Origin: Rhynchospora pubera | Lineage: Eukaryota > Streptophyta > Magnoliopsida > Poales > Cyperaceae | Assembly (NCBI GenBank): GCA_028095005.1 | Contig: CM051459.1 | Coordinates: 20,632,699-20,696,698 of the forward strand | DNA length: 64,000 bases | Direction of reading: 5' to 3' | Shown: positions 60,139 through 64,000 of the stretch, one piece after another | Layout: each line of letters starts with the position of its first letter | Numbering within the stretch: position 1 is the stretch's first letter | Translations under genes and position numbers: made by a program | Notes under the pieces: model-generated | What the model was told of the DNA's origin: nothing | What the model saw: only the letters and a program-made list of their open reading frames with translations | The model's database searches: none

Positions 60139-61501
60139 CACGGCTTCTTCCCAAAAAATGAAGGCGGCGAGAGAGAGAGACGAAGACCGGACCGAACCGG
60201 ACTGGAGAAAAAGTAGAGACCGTGTCCATATACTTCGGGAAAGCTATTAAATATTAATAATTCCAGTTTCTCTATTCCTATTGTTGGTGGTAAACGTTGT
60301 AGCGAGTCTTTCGAAAGCGGGACCCACACTTTGCATAATTGCATTAGTTATTAGAAAGACCATGTCTGTACTCGCGACATTATTAGTTCTTATATATGTT
60401 TATTACAACCCATCACACCGTCTTTTTAAGACCTCAGCTATTTTGTATTAAAAAAATCGAGCGATTTCGGAAGACGGATGTGAAGTAGCACCCAGAGAAA
60501 CCGTCCGATCTAAATCAGACGGTTAATATCTGCATCAAAATTTTTCAATTTCTAATCCGTTGAACTTGTTACTTGCCACTTGCCAGTTGCCATGGACTCG
60601 GAGACTAGCCCGAAATTTTAAAAAATAATATTAAAATAATATAATCCAATAAAATTAATATCAAAATAATCAGTTTAATATAAATAGTATCGTAAGATCG
60701 GAATCCAGGAATCCGAACAGTTCTGTAACTGCTCAATTCTGTCGTTTTTCATGGTTTTATTGTACTTCTATTATTAAAATTAATTAAATATATGAAATTT
60801 TAATATTAAATTAATATATTATGAAATTTTAGTAATATATTTTGAAGATAAAATATTAAATTAATATATTTTATTTTACTTCTATTTATAAACATTAATT
60901 AAATATATAAAATTTTAATATTAAATTAATATAATATAATTCTATATTATGAAAAATATTTTAATATTTAAAGTTTTGATATTAATTTTATATGGATGGT
61001 TTTATTTTTAATATTAAAAATTTTCAATTATGTTAAATGTTGTACATAATAAGTACATAATACTTTATGTAGCTATGAATATGTAATAATTTAATTTAAT
61101 TTAACTAATTTAATTTAATTTCATTTGACTAATTTAATTTAAGTAATTATATTTGAAAAGGATGGAATAATTTAATTTAATTTAATTTAATTTAATTTAA
61201 TTTAACTAATTTAATGTAAGTAATTATATTTGAAAAAAATGATTTATTTTAGGTAATGAATTATTTTAATTAATGAATATGATAAAATTAAAATCAATTT
61301 TAATTACAAAAAATATAATATATATATTTAAATTTTAATTTATTAATTAATATAATTAAAATATTTATAATAAATATTATTAAATTAATAAAATAAATAA
61401 CAGTAAAAAGGGAAAAAGACCAGTAATATTTAGTTGAATTGTACTTTTATGTGATGTGATAATGTAATAATTGTAATATTCGTAATACTAAGTTGAATGT
61501 A
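60139..61501. other. RNF25-like upstream region and AT-rich spacer
   Basis: 60139-60440 should hold the RNF25-like 5' UTR and promoter (CT/GA-rich near 60165-60200). At about 60507-60532 there is a dyad, AACCGTCCGAT and ATCAGACGGTT. From 60620 to 61400 the sequence is low-complexity A/T with TTTAATTTAAT runs. No gene recognised. Confidence 0.5.
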
Positions 61502-61881
61502 GAACTGTTTTTTCAGTTGAAAGTGTGACTATCTTGGTCCTTTGTCATTTTTGTTTTGAACAAATGGTACGCCTAAAAATGTTGAAATTTAAGTTTAGGA
61601 AAATAGGTCCGCCAATTAACAGCTCACTATTTTTGTTAGAATTTTTCAGAGCGTATTTCATATTTTTCTAGCGCCAAACTTTTCGAATCCAGAGCTGTTT
61701 TTTCAGTTGAAAGTGTGACTATCTTGGTCCTTTGTCATTTTTGTTTTGAACAAATGGTACGCCTAAAAATGTTGAAATTTAAGTTTAGGAAAATAGGTCC
61801 GCCAATTAACAGCTCACTATTTTTGTTAGAATTTTTCAGAGCGTATTTCATATTTTTCTAGCGCCAAACTTTTCGAATCCA
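61502..61881. repeat. 190-bp tandem duplication (two copies)
   Basis: ACTGTTTTTTCAGTTGAAAG through CAAACTTTTCGAATCC occurs twice, with anchor points at 61505 and 61695, so the period is 190 bp. The copies are almost identical. It lies just downstream of the PMD gene's stop codon. Confidence 0.92.
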
Positions 61882-62099
61882 ACGGTTTATAGTTACGTGT
61901 TTCGTACTTAGGTGTGATTGCGCCAAACTTCATATTTTTCATAGCGTTTATCGTACTTAGTTGTTTCGTACTCGTTGTGATTGGTCCTAATTAGTTTTTA
62001 GTTATTATAAAATACAAATAAATATAGAAGTCATAAATATAGAACTCATAAATATATAAGTCGTACATAAGTAAATAAAATATAAAATACAAATAAATC

Positions 62100-64000
62100 C
62101 TAAATATGTCCAGTACGGGGGATCCACCTCCCCTCACTAGGGGACCAAATATACGGAGGACCTGGCGGCTGACGGGGGTCTCGTCCGCGAGCAAGTCCGA
62201 CAGGTGGTGGACGAGGAGCCATCTGAGGAGTGGAATGACGAGGCGGTGCACTAGAAGAAGAGGCTCCGCCATATGTCTGACCAAATGGACCATAGCTCTG
62301 ACCGAAAGGAGATGGATGAACTGGAGGTGTGTACGGCTCGTCCAAATGTACTCCAATGGATGACAAAAAAGCGTCACCCGGGCTCAAGATAGGCTCGCCC
62401 TGAGAATATGGTGGTGGTCCAGGTGGATACTGTGTCGGATACTGTGTCTGATAAGGTGGGTACTGGGTCTGGTACTCATAATGGGTAGGTGGGTCTGGAT
62501 ATGCAACAGGAGGTGGGCCTGGTGGTGTCGGTAACTCGCCAGTGGATATGGGTGCCTGTGTAGATGGGTGGATGGGCGACTGTGTGGATGGCTGACTCTC
62601 TGTCCGTCTGCTCCGCACAATAGGCTGGCTGGGTCTCGGCTGATCAAAATATGTGTCCCAGTCGTGTAAAGTATACCCAGATGGCTGTTACATACAATGA
62701 TATTACAAATAATATTAATATTATCAATAACTTAATAATAAAGAATAATAATATTACAAATTTTAGGTTACCGTCATAAACTGCTGCTCCTCAAATCCAG
62801 GCTCTGGCGCGTGATCCTCCTCAGGCGAATCAGGTATGGAGTCTATATTTGTAGCTAGACCCTTCGACTCTAAAAGGTGAGGTAACCGATGCGGCTCCCC
62901 AACGAGCTCCAACTGCGTCCTGCAACCCTTCAGCATCTCCTTCCCAGCCCGTCTGAATCCTTTCTTCACCGCCCATGCACATGCTCGCAGAGCTTGCGTC
63001 AATATGTGCTTGACCTGTTTATTTGTTGTTAGTGACCAAAATACAAATCAATTCATTTTAATTGAGTAAAAAACTTACCATAGACACCCGCTCGGGCGCA
63101 TCCTCTAGATATGTCATCCGGCTAGCTGGAATATGCTGTGCTACTCTCGGAATGGGGACAAGATGAGCACCTCCATGTATCCGCATCCATCTATCGTACG
63201 CGGGCAAAATATCGTCACTCCATGGCCGCGCCTCTGCCACCTCGACCTGCGTCGTGTCGGCCCACATCGCAACCTCTACTGAGAAAAGGTCCTGCAAATC
63301 CCTCTGCCGAAATGTGTTGTGCCGGTACTGTAACAAAGCCTCCATCCTCCTCCAAGCCTGTTTTTTTAGGTCATATGTAATGCACGTATTATAAATATTT
63401 CAATTTAAATCACGAAGGTGAAAAGAATAACGTACCGTAGGAAGAGGAGGCGGAACAGTCTGGAACAGCATGAACTGATGCATCACCCGATCGGCATAGT
63501 GCCACGCCACGACCCAGAAATGGATGCATGGAACGCGGAGCCGGTAGTATCTCTGCTCGTAGCGGGCATAAGGAGGCATGACCACCTGTCTGAGCTCATC
63601 CTCGTATGGCCGCCACACCACGTGTGCATGCTCCATCTTCATTAGTACGTCTCGAGCGTACTCAATACCGCTGCGAACGGGACCTTTCACCTTTTTCGAC
63701 CTCAGCCGTGTCGTCCATTGCCTGCCAAATCATTACAATTATCATGATTTCAATTGTTAAACTAAGTAATTAATTTTAAATTACGTAATTTAATTTGTTT
63801 ACAATTATGAGTAATTTAATTTTAATTGTTTACAATATTTCATTTATTTTATTAAAAAAAAATATTATACCTCCCATACGGCGGACATCTCTCAACTGAC
63901 GACTTCCCCCAACCTTGGAAACTTTTCATAACGGACGGGCGACAAAGCAATAACCGGGTGTACGACCACAACTGAAGCAGTAGCCACGGAGCAGGAACCT
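62100..64000 (-). CDS. Plant mobile domain (PMD) protein, 5' part off window
   Basis: Five exons on the minus strand with matching phases: <64000-63871, 63721-63436, 63357-63079, 63014-62772 and 62684-62100. The first visible exon encodes APWLLLQLWSYTRLLLCRPS, the PMD core; the second, VVWRPYEDELRQVV and RVPCIHFWVVAWHYADRVM then QTVPPPLPT. Later exons carry DDILPAYDRWMRIHGG and a Pro/Gln/Tyr-rich tail with YQTQYPPYQTQYPTQYPPGP. These are typical of proteins annotated as 'serine/threonine phosphatase 7 long form homolog', which are PMD proteins and not phosphatases. All frames are open and all splice sites canonical, so it may be expressed. PMD genes occur as host silencing factors (MAIN/MAIL) and in transposons; the low-complexity tail and the relative at 13.3-13.9 kb favour a transposon-derived gene. 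The N terminus is right of base 64000. Confidence 0.82.

Noticed and set aside
62106..62363. Arg-rich plus-strand frame
   Set aside because: Antisense of the proline-rich tail of the PMD protein.

Overview
This is a window of plant nuclear DNA, almost certainly from an angiosperm and probably a dicot. It is AT-rich, has intron-containing genes with GT-AG splice sites, and carries plant-specific families (SHAQKYF MYB, plant mobile domain, FAR1-type Mutator transposase, Ty1/copia elements primed by initiator-Met tRNA). The species cannot be told from the sequence. There is no bacterial-style organisation, no CRISPR array and no convincing tRNA or rRNA gene.

Three ordinary host genes are supported. 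(1) HBS1, the ribosome-rescue GTPase, lies on the minus strand at 1-5513 with its last coding part off the left edge and a probable 5' UTR exon near 7668-7798. (2) A SHAQKYF-type single-MYB transcription factor lies on the plus strand at 51805-56633. (3) An RNF25-like RWD/RING ubiquitin ligase lies on the minus strand at 57634-60138, convergent with the MYB gene. A fourth multi-exon gene (minus, 62100 to beyond 64000) encodes a plant mobile domain (PMD) protein with intact reading frames and may be transposon-derived.

The 44 kb between HBS1 and the MYB gene is a nested transposon cluster. From left to right: a FAR1-type Mutator-like element (7809-12708) with a MITE inside its left terminal repeat; a PMD-carrying element with ~300-bp terminal inverted repeats (12724-14618) in practically the same target site; another inverted-repeat element (14646-15742); a wrecked Copia element on the minus strand (16989-26744) interrupted by a fragment of a second family ('family A') and by a TG...CA solo LTR; an inverted family A fragment (26745-30060); a small duplicated piece of the RNF25-like gene's intron; a hairpin MITE; and a complete family A Copia element (30878-42104) with 1760-bp LTRs, CATAG target duplications, a decayed pol and a nested solo LTR. 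Several MITEs follow between 44.6 and 48.2 kb, then an RTE-type LINE (49108-51116) with a perfect 15-bp target duplication and its reverse transcriptase deleted.

The most unusual signal is that LTRs in this window carry arrays of short self-complementary words. The word is GCGTTRYRYAACGC in two copies, GCRTTTAAAYGC in a related LTR inside an HBS1 intron, and GGGACGG/CCGTCCC in an unrelated LTR. The PMD element's terminal repeats likewise hold TATAGCGG...CCGCTATA palindromes. This may be a shared regulatory or structural strategy. All splice models and transposon boundaries were read by eye; none was tested with transcripts or database searches.
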